Positions 5,731 to 12,786 of a DNA stretch of 13,432 nt are shown in pieces. This DNA is from an uncultured Clostridia bacterium. GTDB taxonomy: Bacteria; Bacillota; Clostridia; Christensenellales; Aristaeellaceae. A model generated the notes under the pieces. That model ran no database searches. It saw only the letters and a list, made by a program, of their open reading frames with translations, and was not told the origin of the DNA. Positions within the stretch are counted from its first letter, which is position 1; each line of letters starts with the position of its first letter. The translations under genes were made by a program, and so were the position numbers. The stretch is from NCBI GenBank assembly GCA_934670175.1, contig CAKUOX010000061.1:1-13432 (forward strand), written 5' to 3'.

Positions 5731-7101
5731 ATGCGCATTGAGCGGGACATGGTGGGCAGCGAGAGCATTGCCGAAAATGTATACTACGGGCTTCAGTCGC
5801 TGCGCGCAGCACAGAATTTTCACATCACAGGGCGAGGACTGATTCCTGAATTCATCGAATCGCTGGCGCAGATCAAAAAGGCGGCGGCGATCGTGAACGG
5901 CGAAAGCAGACGGCTGGACGCGCGCCGGCGCGATGCGATCGTGCAGGCCTGCGACGAGATCCTGTCCGGCAGTTTCCGCGATCAGTTCATCACGGACGCC
6001 ATTCAGGGCGGCGCGGGCACCTCTGCAAACATGAACGTGAACGAAGTCATTGCCAACCGCGCCATCGAGATCCTGGGCGGTGAAAAGGGCGATTACAGCA
6101 TCGTGCACCCGAATGACCATGTGAACATGTGCCAATCCACAAACGACGTTATCCCCACGGCAGGTAAAATGACCGTGCTGAAGCTGATGCGCGGCGCAAA
6201 CATGCAGATGCAGCGCCTGAGCGCGGCGCTGGCCGTGAAGGAAAAGGAATTCGACCATATCCTGAAGATGGGACGCACCCAGATGCAGGACGCCGTACCG
6301 ATCCGCCTTGGGCAGGAATTCGGCGCATACCGCTCGATGATCGAGCGCGACCTGCACCGGCTGGAAAAGGTGCCGCAGGAGCTGAAATATGTGAATATGG
6401 GCGGCACGGCCATTGGTACCAGCATCAACGCCGACCCCAACTATGTGCATAAGATCGTGCCCGAGCTGTGCGAAATCAGCGGTCTGGAGCTGGAAGCCGC
6501 GCCGAACCTGATCGATGCCACGCAGAACCTGGATTCGTTCGTGGCCGTATCGTCGGTGCTGCGCGTGTGCGCGGTCAACCTTTCCAAAATGGCGAACGAC
6601 CTGCGCATTCTTTCTTCCGGCCCGCGCACCGGCTTCCACGAGATCAACCTGCCGCCGCGCCAGAACGGCTCCTCGATCATGCCCGGCAAGGTCAACCCCG
6701 TGATCCCGGAGGTGGTATCGCAGGTGGCCTTCGGCATCATAGGCAACGACGTAACCATCGCCATGGCGGCCGAGGCCGGTCAGCTGGAGCTGAACGCCTT
6801 TGAACCGGTGCTGTTCTACAAGCTGTTCGAATCCATCACCACGCTCACCGGCGCGATGCAGACGCTGGTGGACAACTGCATCAGCGGCATCACCGCCAAC
6901 GAAGCGCACTGCGAGGATCTGGTGAACCATTCGGTCGGCATCATCACCGCGCTATGCCCCTATATCGGCTACACCGTGGCCGCAGATATTGCCAAAACCG
7001 CCATTCGCAAGAACATTCCCGTGCGTGACGAGCTGATCTCCCGCAACATTCTCAAGCCCGAGCAGCTCGACGCCCTGCTCAATCCCTACGCGATGACCTG
7101 A
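5731..7101 (+). CDS. aspA: Aspartate ammonia-lyase (aspartase)
   Basis: This 456-residue homotetrameric cytoplasmic enzyme deaminates L-aspartate to fumarate and ammonia. It shows GGAGTSANMNVNEVIANRA, HPNDHVNMCQSTND, GRTQMQDAVP and the superfamily signature GSSIMPGKVNP (313-323) with the mobile catalytic serine. Aspartase rather than fumarase is favoured by NPNDHVN-like wording, the AEAGQLELNAFEP stretch and the GITANEAHCEDLVNHSVGIITALCPYIG segment, which track E. coli and Bacillus AspA closely. The ATG at 5731 has TGGAGG (5715-5720) 10 nt upstream. Longer in-frame starts lie in the leader and extend past the normal N-terminus. The gene has its own strong promoter and probably feeds aspartate into fumarate for anaerobic metabolism. 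Confidence 0.93.
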   Translation: MRIERDMVGSESIAENVYYGLQSLRAAQNFHITGRGLIPEFIESLAQIKKAAAIVNGESRRLDARRRDAIVQACDEILSGSFRDQFITDAIQGGAGTSANMNVNEVIANRAIEILGGEKGDYSIVHPNDHVNMCQSTNDVIPTAGKMTVLKLMRGANMQMQRLSAALAVKEKEFDHILKMGRTQMQDAVPIRLGQEFGAYRSMIERDLHRLEKVPQELKYVNMGGTAIGTSINADPNYVHKIVPELCEISGLELEAAPNLIDATQNLDSFVAVSSVLRVCAVNLSKMANDLRILSSGPRTGFHEINLPPRQNGSSIMPGKVNPVIPEVVSQVAFGIIGNDVTIAMAAEAGQLELNAFEPVLFYKLFESITTLTGAMQTLVDNCISGITANEAHCEDLVNHSVGIITALCPYIGYTVAADIAKTAIRKNIPVRDELISRNILKPEQLDALLNPYAMT

Positions 7102-7118
7102 CATATAACGCACAAACG

Positions 7119-7145
7119 CCGCCGCGACCATATCGATCGCGGCGG
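7119..7145 (+). terminator. Hairpin after aspA
   Basis: CCGCCGCGA (7119-7127) pairs with TCGCGGCGG (7137-7145), 9 bp with a 9-nt loop, 17 bp after the aspA stop codon. No T-run follows. The segment 7114-7132 (AAACGCCGCCGCGACCATA) is repeated exactly at 7348-7366, inside the next hairpin. Confidence 0.6.
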
Positions 7146-7153
7146 TATGAGGA

Positions 7154-7170
7154 TGTTGACAAAGTCAACA
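7154..7170. repeat. 17-nt palindrome, second copy
   Basis: TGTTGACAAAGTCAACA is identical to 4271-4287: 7-bp arms with an AAA loop. The flanks differ from the first site, so the shared unit is the palindrome core itself. Confidence 0.75.
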
Positions 7171-7206
7171 GACTTCCAGACGCTGAGAAACCTCGCAAGG
7201 CAAGAA

Positions 7207-7268
7207 AACGCGAGCTGCAAATGAGGGCGCATACACGGGCGTATGTAACCGATTTTGCAGCTCGCGTT
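7207..7268. repeat. 15-bp inverted repeat with a nested hairpin, overlapping repeat copy C
   Basis: AACGCGAGCTGCAAA (7207-7221) is the exact complement of TTTGCAGCTCGCGTT (7254-7268). Between them GCATAC (7229-7234) pairs with GTATGT (7241-7246, one G-U pair). The right arm belongs to the conserved core of the dispersed repeat. Copies A and B lack the matching left arm, so copy C may be the most complete version. Confidence 0.75.
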
Positions 7269-7349
7269 GACGATGCAAGCAGAAATTTCTGCCTCGTCAG
7301 AAGTCGTTCAGGAAATTTCTGCGTTTGCGGGGTTGGGCAGTGGATTGAA
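7240..7349 (+). repeat. Dispersed ~110-bp repeat, copy C
   Basis: This is the closest relative of copy A; the first 40 bases differ at one position. It contains the perfect 14-bp palindrome GCAGAAATTTCTGC (7279-7292) and two GAAATTT motifs 30 bp apart (7282 and 7312). It lies in the convergent gap between aspA and the aldolase gene and ends at the GC-rich hairpin at 7352. Confidence 0.85.
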
Positions 7350-7351
7350 AC

Positions 7352-7380
7352 GCCGCCGCGACCATACCGGTCGCGGCGGC
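7352..7380 (-). terminator. Hairpin terminator of the aldolase gene
   Basis: GCCGCCGCGACC (7352-7363) pairs perfectly with GGTCGCGGCGGC (7369-7380), a 12-bp stem with a 5-nt loop. Read on the minus strand it lies 42 bp after the aldolase stop codon and is followed by GTTTC. It may also back up termination of aspA from the other side. Confidence 0.65.
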
Positions 7381-7422
7381 ATTATTAATGAGGCCTGCTC
7401 GGCACGCTATAAGGCCGGCCGC

Positions 7423-8505
7423 TTATTTCCTGCCTGCCAGCGATTTGCGATACTTCTCGCTCTCCCAGTTGGCGATGAAGGCGCGCGCCTGCTCGCCCAT
7501 GGTAGAGAGCGTTTTGCCGCTGTTGCGGATGGCGTCGGCAATGAAGGTTACGGCGGTGAGCGTTTCGGCGATCACCTGCGCGCGGCCTGCCGCCATGTTG
7601 AACACCACGCAGCCGGTCGCGGGATCCGCCAGGCAGCAATCCGCCTCGGGCGTGCCCGCGCCAAAGCCAAAGCTGCCCGTCAGGAACACCATCTGATCCG
7701 GATACAGCGGCGTTTCCAGGAAGAATTTTTCATCGAACGCGCCGGAGGTCAGCGCCTGGCTCAGGTAGGGCGAATCCGCCTCGACCAGGCCGTCCCCGAT
7801 CTCGCGCACGGCGACCGGCGGGAAGGAATCACCCGACAGGCCGAACGCGGCGGCGATGCGGCCGTTTACGTCCGTATGGATTCTCAGACACTCGTCCGGA
7901 TCATCCGCATGCACGATCAGACCATGGTTCTGCATAAAGATCGCTGCCGGGCGGCGGCCGGTCTCCTCCGTCACGCGGCGAAGCTCATCGCGAATGGAGA
8001 AGGTGAGCCGCGCGCCGGGATCCGTGTAGGCCACCATGCCCCAGCCGTAGGGCGCGTCGGCCAGCGCCGCAGCCACGATCTCGCGGCATTCCACGCTGCA
8101 CGCCGCCAGGTTGGCATATACGCTGTGGCTGTGCGCCACATAGGTATCCAGTATGGAGTGGAAGCCCGCCTCTACGCTGGGACGCAGCTGCTCGAGCCCG
8201 TCTACCGCGCGCACGGCTTCCTTCGCCTGCGCGGAACCGGCCTTTTCCACATCGTCAAAATCCTTCGGCTCCGCGCCGTAATAGAACGTGCGCAGCGCCT
8301 GGTAATCCAGCACGGCGTAGGCCTTGTCGGGGCGGATGTCCTTCAGGCAGAAGCCCGACGCCTTGATCGCCATCAGCCCGCCCTCGAGCTTGACGGAGGT
8401 ATTGCCGCCGCCGCCCTGCACATAGTCGGCGCGCGCGCCGACGCTCTGCGAAACGCGGCTGAAGTTCTCGAGCCGCGCATGATTATCCTCAAAGAAGTTC
8501 CCCAT
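7423..8505 (-). CDS. Class II aldolase/adducin family protein
   Basis: This 360-residue cytoplasmic protein is a metal-dependent aldolase or epimerase of the class II type. It shows the phosphate-binding-like GGGGNTSVK (31-39), the S-x-E region with E112, the metal-ligand HSHS (125-128) and NHGLIVH (193-199). The enzymes of this family act on sugar phosphates such as fuculose-, rhamnulose- or ribulose-phosphate. Nothing here fixes the substrate, and no sugar kinase or isomerase gene is adjacent. It is longer than FucA-type aldolases (about 215), with about 150 extra C-terminal residues. GGGAG (8515-8519, minus strand) lies 9-10 nt before the ATG at 8505. It has its own promoter and terminator. 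Confidence 0.85.
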   Translation of the reverse strand: MGNFFEDNHARLENFSRVSQSVGARADYVQGGGGNTSVKLEGGLMAIKASGFCLKDIRPDKAYAVLDYQALRTFYYGAEPKDFDDVEKAGSAQAKEAVRAVDGLEQLRPSVEAGFHSILDTYVAHSHSVYANLAACSVECREIVAAALADAPYGWGMVAYTDPGARLTFSIRDELRRVTEETGRRPAAIFMQNHGLIVHADDPDECLRIHTDVNGRIAAAFGLSGDSFPPVAVREIGDGLVEADSPYLSQALTSGAFDEKFFLETPLYPDQMVFLTGSFGFGAGTPEADCCLADPATGCVVFNMAAGRAQVIAETLTAVTFIADAIRNSGKTLSTMGEQARAFIANWESEKYRKSLAGRK

Positions 8506-8543
8506 GGTATTTCGCTCCCTTCGTTACAGCATACTCCATAATG

Positions 8544-8572
8544 ATTATACCAGCGCTGCGCGTCAAAAGCAA
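8544..8572 (-). promoter_or_regulatory. Extended -10 promoter of the aldolase gene
   Basis: On the minus strand TGGTATAAT gives a perfect -10 (8544-8549) with the TGn extension. TTGCTT (8567-8572) sits 17 bp upstream as a weak -35. The start codon follows about 40 bp later. I see no clear terminator for the ECF operon between 8573 and 8670. Confidence 0.6.
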
Positions 8573-8670
8573 CGTACGCGGAAGTTTTCTTTGAGTATAA
8601 GTATAAGAATCGGTGAGCTCCGGCGAAGCATGTCGGCGCTTCTTTGTGTCTGCATTTAAAGCGTTGTCCC

Positions 8671-9561
8671 TCACCCCGCCCTGCGCCTGGCGCGGCGGAA
8701 GCGGTATTCGGTGAATTCGTCCAGCAGCAGCGGCAGCAGGCACAGCGCCGCATAGGCCAGATAGAAAGCATAGGACAGCGGCGTTGCGGGCACGATGCGC
8801 AGCGCGGGCGCGAAGCGCACATAGCTCTGCCTGAGCAGCACGCCCATGCCGAGCGCTGTCATCAGCGCAAACAGCGCCACCACGAACGCGCGATCGCGAT
8901 TATCGAAGCGATATATGGAAAAGGCGGTGCGGCCGCGCAGCGTGCTGCCGCGGCTGCGCATGGATTCCGATGAACCGGTCAGCATTTCGATCGTCCAGGT
9001 GATCAATATGGAAAAGACGCGCAGCGCATTGCGCAGGCGCTGAAATGCGCTGCCCTGACCCGCGCCCAGACCCAGCCCGCAGCGGGCGGTATTGATTTTG
9101 CGCGCCTGACGCCCGATGCGCGGAACCATTCTTAAAAGAATCGCCAGAAAGAGCGACAAGCGCGGGCTGACACGCCCGAACAGATAGACCACCTTATCCG
9201 CCGTTACAATGGCGTGCACGCACGACAGCCACATGAGCGCCGCGGCGACGCTGAGCCCCAGCGCCGCGCCATACGCCAGCGCCTCCAGCGTGACGCTGTT
9301 GCGAATGAAATTCTGCCGGAGCACCGTGACGCCGAAATGATGATAGCTGGCGTACCACAGCGCGAACGCGAGCGCGCAAAGCAGCAGGCCGAGCCCGAGC
9401 GCTGCGCCGCGCGCGCGGCGCAGCCGCACCGCATAGGCAAACGCGCCCAGCAGCGCAATAATCAGGTACGCCGGATGCTGGATCAGCAGCGCTGCGGCAA
9501 TCACGCAGGCAAAGTATATAAAATTGATCGCGGGATGACAGGTCTGAAAACCCATACGCAT
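8671..9561 (-). CDS. ECF transporter T subunit, second copy (EcfT2)
   Basis: This 296-residue membrane protein is the coupling subunit that links the ATPases to the substrate-binding S component. It has several hydrophobic segments (about 12-45, 50-68, 93-113) and C-terminal ones near 225-245 and 262-280. The two EcfT coupling motifs are present in the cytosolic region: TARC in KINTARCGLGLG and SRG in SESMRSRGS. Its N-terminus (HPAINF...LIQHPAYLIIALLGA) aligns with the other T protein at 11886-12770, so the two are paralogues. The ATG at 9561 follows the S-component stop directly. A second in-frame ATG at 9555 is better spaced from GGAG and may be the real start. It is the last gene of the operon. 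Confidence 0.87.
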   Translation of the reverse strand: MRMGFQTCHPAINFIYFACVIAAALLIQHPAYLIIALLGAFAYAVRLRRARGAALGLGLLLCALAFALWYASYHHFGVTVLRQNFIRNSVTLEALAYGAALGLSVAAALMWLSCVHAIVTADKVVYLFGRVSPRLSLFLAILLRMVPRIGRQARKINTARCGLGLGAGQGSAFQRLRNALRVFSILITWTIEMLTGSSESMRSRGSTLRGRTAFSIYRFDNRDRAFVVALFALMTALGMGVLLRQSYVRFAPALRIVPATPLSYAFYLAYAALCLLPLLLDEFTEYRFRRARRRAG

Positions 9562-10251
9562 TTACTCCGTAAGTCCAAATTTCAGCTTCACGCGATCCAG
9601 CTTTTCCAGAAACGGCTCGCCCAGCAGCAATATCGTAATGAAGGTGCAAACCGCCTGAGAGGCATTGACCGGAAGCCCCGACAGATACAGCGGCCACGCA
9701 GTCTTCGGCGTAATCTCCGTCAGCATCAAAAAGACTGAGCAGGTGTCCAGCAGCGGCCCCACCAGCAGCAGCACGCAAAAAAAGCCGAAGATCGCCATCG
9801 GCAGCCGCCTGCGCTTAAGCCAGCCGCGCTGGAAAAACAGCCCTGCCGCCAATCCGGCCGCGCCGTAGGCCATCATCTGCCATGGCGTATACGCGCCCTG
9901 GCCATAGAAGAAGTTGCTGGCAAACGCGCTGACCGCGCCCACCAGAAAGCCGGTCTCCGCGCCGAAGGCGAAGCCGGAAAGGATGATGACGGCGAACATC
10001 GGCTTGAAGTGCGGCAGCGGAATCGCGGCGCGCGCCGCCACAGCGATGGCGCACAGCACGGCGATGACCACCAGCTCGCGCGCCTGCGGCTTTCTGCCCT
10101 CAAACGCCATGATGAACGGCACCAGCGCCTCGATAATCACCAGCGTGCCGGTAATGTAATAGCTGCGCCCGGGCAGCTGTCTGCCCAGCAGCAGCGTCGC
10201 CGGAATCAGCAGCAGAAACACGATCAGCGCCGCGATGGTGGATTTTTTCAT
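9562..10251 (-). CDS. ECF transporter S component (substrate-binding)
   Basis: This 229-residue, strongly hydrophobic protein has about six membrane segments, beginning at residues 5-23 and 34-50. It carries the loop FFYGQGAYTPWQMMAYG, typical of one group of ECF S components (ECF_trnsprt family). The S component gives the transporter its ligand specificity. Its closest named subgroup cannot be fixed by eye, so the vitamin is not assigned. The start ATG immediately follows the TAA of the ATPase gene, and GGAGG lies within the end of that gene, so translation is likely coupled. Its partners are the fused ATPase upstream and EcfT2 downstream. Confidence 0.82.
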   Translation of the reverse strand: MKKSTIAALIVFLLLIPATLLLGRQLPGRSYYITGTLVIIEALVPFIMAFEGRKPQARELVVIAVLCAIAVAARAAIPLPHFKPMFAVIILSGFAFGAETGFLVGAVSAFASNFFYGQGAYTPWQMMAYGAAGLAAGLFFQRGWLKRRRLPMAIFGFFCVLLLVGPLLDTCSVFLMLTEITPKTAWPLYLSGLPVNASQAVCTFITILLLGEPFLEKLDRVKLKFGLTE

Positions 10252-11913
10252 TTACGCATCCTCCATATTTTTCTGATAAAGGTCGATCACATCCTCGCAG
10301 GAGACTGCGTTTTTGAACACGCAGCGGCTCATGCGGTTGGCGGCGGACGTGTAGAAGCTGTTCTGGCCGAAGAAGCGGCGCGGCGTATCGACGGTCAGCA
10401 CCTGGCCGTCGAAGAACATGCCCACCAGATCGGCATAGCGCGCGCAGAATTCCACGTCGTGCGAAACCATCACGACGGTGATGCCCTGCGCCCTCAGCTG
10501 CGTGAGTATCTGGGCAAAGGTCTGCTTGAAGAAGCTGTCGATGCCCTTGGTGGGCTCGTCCAGCAGCAGGATGGTCGGCTGCGTCAGCAGCACCTTTGCC
10601 AGCGCCGCGCGCTGCTGCTCGCCGCCGGACAGGTCGTAGGGATGGCTGTCCATAAACGGCTCGATCTGACAAAGCTCGGAAACGCGCGCGATCTCCGCAG
10701 CGTCGCCGCTCATCTCCGCAAGCTCCTCGCGCACCGTCTTTTTCACGAACAGGCTCTTGGGATCCTGCGGCAGCATCGCCAGCCTTCCGCGGAACAGCTC
10801 TGCAGTTTTATATTTGTTCAGGGGCTTGCCGTCGATCAGCACCTTGCCGCGATACGCCCGGCAGATCCCGCAGATCGCCTTCAGCATCGTAGATTTGCCC
10901 GCGCCGTTGCCGCCCACGATGGCAAACAGGCTGCCGCGCGGAACCTTGAGATCTACGCCGCGCAGCACATCCGGGCTATCCTTCTCATAGCGAAACCAGA
11001 CCTCCCTGAGGTCGATCGCCGCCTCGGCCTCCGCGTCGAGCGGCGCTTCCTGCGCGGGCTCGCACACGCGAATCGGGCGCTGCGCGAACGCCTTCGTCAG
11101 CCAGGCGCGCCCCTCGCGCACCGTCAGCGGGCATTCTCCCACCGCTCCTGCGCCGTAAAATGCGCGCACGGGCGTGGGCATCGCCGCAAACATTGGATCC
11201 TGCTGCGCATGCAGCGCGCCGCAGACCTCGCGGGGCGTGCCGTCGGCGATAACTCTGCCCGCATCCAGCACCACAACGCGGTCGGCATAGGGCAGAATAT
11301 CCTCCAGTCGGTGCTCGGTAATAATCACCGTGGTGCCCAGCTCCAGGTTGATCTTGCGCACGGTATTCAGGAAATCCGACGCCGCGATGGGGTCGAGCTG
11401 GCTGGTGGGCTCGTCCAGAATCAATACCTCGGGCTGCATCGCCATGATGGACGCGAGGTTCAGCAGCTGCTTCTGGCCGCCGGACAGGTTCGCCACATCG
11501 CGGTGGAACCAGTCCTGTATGCCGAAATAGCAGGCCATCTCCGCCACGCGCAGGCGCATGACCTTCTGATCGCAGCCCAGGCTTTCCAGGCCGAACGCCA
11601 GCTCATGCCACACCTTGTCGGTCACGATCTGCTCGTCCGGATTCTGCATCACATAGCCGATCTTCGCCGCCTGATCGCGCTGGGAAACCTGCTCAAGCGG
11701 CGTGCCGCCGAAGCGTATCTCGCCACTGCGCTTGCCCGCAGGCGTAAGCACGGTCTTCAGATGCCGCAATAGCGTGGTCTTGCCGCTGCCGCTGCGCCCG
11801 CAGACGACCAGATATTCGCCGCGTTCCACGTTCAGGCTCACGTTGTCAAGGCTCAGCCTGTCCTTTGCACCCGCGTGGCTGAAGCTCAGATCCCTGATCT
11901 CGAAATGTGCCAT
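10252..11913 (-). CDS. Fused double-ATPase subunit of an ECF transporter (EcfA-EcfA')
   Basis: This 553-residue protein contains two complete ABC ATPase domains in one chain. Domain 1 has Walker A GRSGSGKT (39-46), Q-loop YVMQNPDEQIV, signature LSGGQ (143-147), Walker B VLILDE (163-168) and H-loop ITEHR. Domain 2 has GGNGAGKS (334-341), LPQDPKSLF, LSGGE (428-432), ILLLDE (448-453) and VSHD. Both sites look able to hydrolyse ATP. Most ECF systems use two separate proteins, though fused forms are known. The ATG at 11913 has AGAGG upstream and overlaps the end of the T gene by 28 bp. An earlier in-frame start at 11982 lies deep inside that gene and lacks a site. Confidence 0.93.
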   Translation of the reverse strand: MAHFEIRDLSFSHAGAKDRLSLDNVSLNVERGEYLVVCGRSGSGKTTLLRHLKTVLTPAGKRSGEIRFGGTPLEQVSQRDQAAKIGYVMQNPDEQIVTDKVWHELAFGLESLGCDQKVMRLRVAEMACYFGIQDWFHRDVANLSGGQKQLLNLASIMAMQPEVLILDEPTSQLDPIAASDFLNTVRKINLELGTTVIITEHRLEDILPYADRVVVLDAGRVIADGTPREVCGALHAQQDPMFAAMPTPVRAFYGAGAVGECPLTVREGRAWLTKAFAQRPIRVCEPAQEAPLDAEAEAAIDLREVWFRYEKDSPDVLRGVDLKVPRGSLFAIVGGNGAGKSTMLKAICGICRAYRGKVLIDGKPLNKYKTAELFRGRLAMLPQDPKSLFVKKTVREELAEMSGDAAEIARVSELCQIEPFMDSHPYDLSGGEQQRAALAKVLLTQPTILLLDEPTKGIDSFFKQTFAQILTQLRAQGITVVMVSHDVEFCARYADLVGMFFDGQVLTVDTPRRFFGQNSFYTSAANRMSRCVFKNAVSCEDVIDLYQKNMEDA

Positions 11914-12770
11914 TGTATGTCCTCTTTCAAATCCAATAGGCTGGGGGTGAGCAAAAACAGCGCGTACGCCGCCAGCCCCCACAGGTTTTTGCCCGCTATG
12001 GGCGCAATCAGCATTTCCGGCGTGTATTCCGCCGCGCCGCCGCCCCCGATGAGCGCGGCCAACGCTGCAGCCAGCAGCAGCGCCAGAAACGCCGATGCGG
12101 CAATATCCGCCGCCTTAAACGCATAGCTGTGGAAGCAGCTGCGCCTGCCCGCGCCGTAGCCGCGGCTGTTCATGCTGTCCGCAGTCACCACGCTGCCCTC
12201 CAGCGCCCAGCTCGTCAGCACCGAAAGTGCGGCCATACCGCCCGCCAGCTTTTGCCGCACGCCGTCCTGACCGCCGAGCCCCACACAGCGGCGCGCGCTG
12301 AGAATCTGCCGCGCCTGCCGCAGCAGGTTCGGGATCAGGCGCAGCACGGTGGTGAGCAGCAGCGCCATGGACGGCGCGAGCGCGGCAAACAGATAGGTAA
12401 ATTTATCCTCGGTCATCACGGCGTTATACGCCGAAAACCACTGAAGCATCGCGATAAACATGCCCGCAATGGCCATGCCGTAGCACAGCGCTTCCCAGGT
12501 ATAGGGCCTGCCGAAGCAGGTAAAGAGCACGCGCGCGCCGCGCGTATTCAGCAGCGGGTTTATGGCCGAAAGCAGTGCCCACAGCGGCAGCTGCTGCGCA
12601 AAGCGCTTCAGCGCCCGCGCGCCCATCAGGCTGATATTCAGGCACAGCGCGCCCAGCAGGCTCGCCGCCAGGTATGCCGGGTGCTGCACCAGCACCGCCG
12701 TACAGATCGCCGCCATGAAAAACGCGAAGCCCACGGCGGGATGCAGCTTGGCAAAATATGTTTCCTTCAT
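11886..12770 (-). CDS. ECF transporter T subunit, first copy (EcfT1)
   Basis: This 294-residue membrane protein is paralogous to the product of 8671-9561. The shared N-terminus is HPAVGF...VLVQHPAYLAASLLGA. Its two coupling motifs are SARR (QILSARRCVGLGG) and SRG (ADSMNSRGYG), followed by hydrophobic segments and a short charged tail. The ATG at 12770 is chosen because it matches the N-terminal spacing of the paralogue, and GGAAAG lies about 9 nt upstream. The extension to 12809 overlaps the preceding gene. It starts 16 bp after the DUF4430 stop codon. Confidence 0.87.
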   Translation of the reverse strand: MKETYFAKLHPAVGFAFFMAAICTAVLVQHPAYLAASLLGALCLNISLMGARALKRFAQQLPLWALLSAINPLLNTRGARVLFTCFGRPYTWEALCYGMAIAGMFIAMLQWFSAYNAVMTEDKFTYLFAALAPSMALLLTTVLRLIPNLLRQARQILSARRCVGLGGQDGVRQKLAGGMAALSVLTSWALEGSVVTADSMNSRGYGAGRRSCFHSYAFKAADIAASAFLALLLAAALAALIGGGGAAEYTPEMLIAPIAGKNLWGLAAYALFLLTPSLLDLKEDIQWHISRSGI

Positions 12771-12786
12771 ATCCGTTCTTTCCAAA

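Noticed and set aside
5710..6930. 406-codon open frame on the minus strand over aspA
   Set aside because: It is antisense to a clear aspartase gene, low in recognisable motifs, rich in H, V and R, and typical of a GC-driven shadow frame.
5731..7101. Class II fumarase
   Set aside because: It shares the superfamily signature, but the overall wording (NDHVNMCQSTND, GITANEAHCEDLVNHSVGIIT) follows aspartases more closely.
7255..8541. 428-codon plus-strand open frame starting in repeat C
   Set aside because: It is antisense to the class II aldolase gene, which has motifs, a ribosome-binding site and a promoter.
8573..8670. Terminator for the ECF operon
   Set aside because: Inspected on the minus strand: only short, imperfect stems and no T-run after a stable hairpin.
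10009..11772. 587-codon plus-strand open frame over the ATPase gene
   Set aside because: The opposite strand encodes two complete ABC ATPase domains. The plus-strand product is rich in R, H, A and Q without domains.
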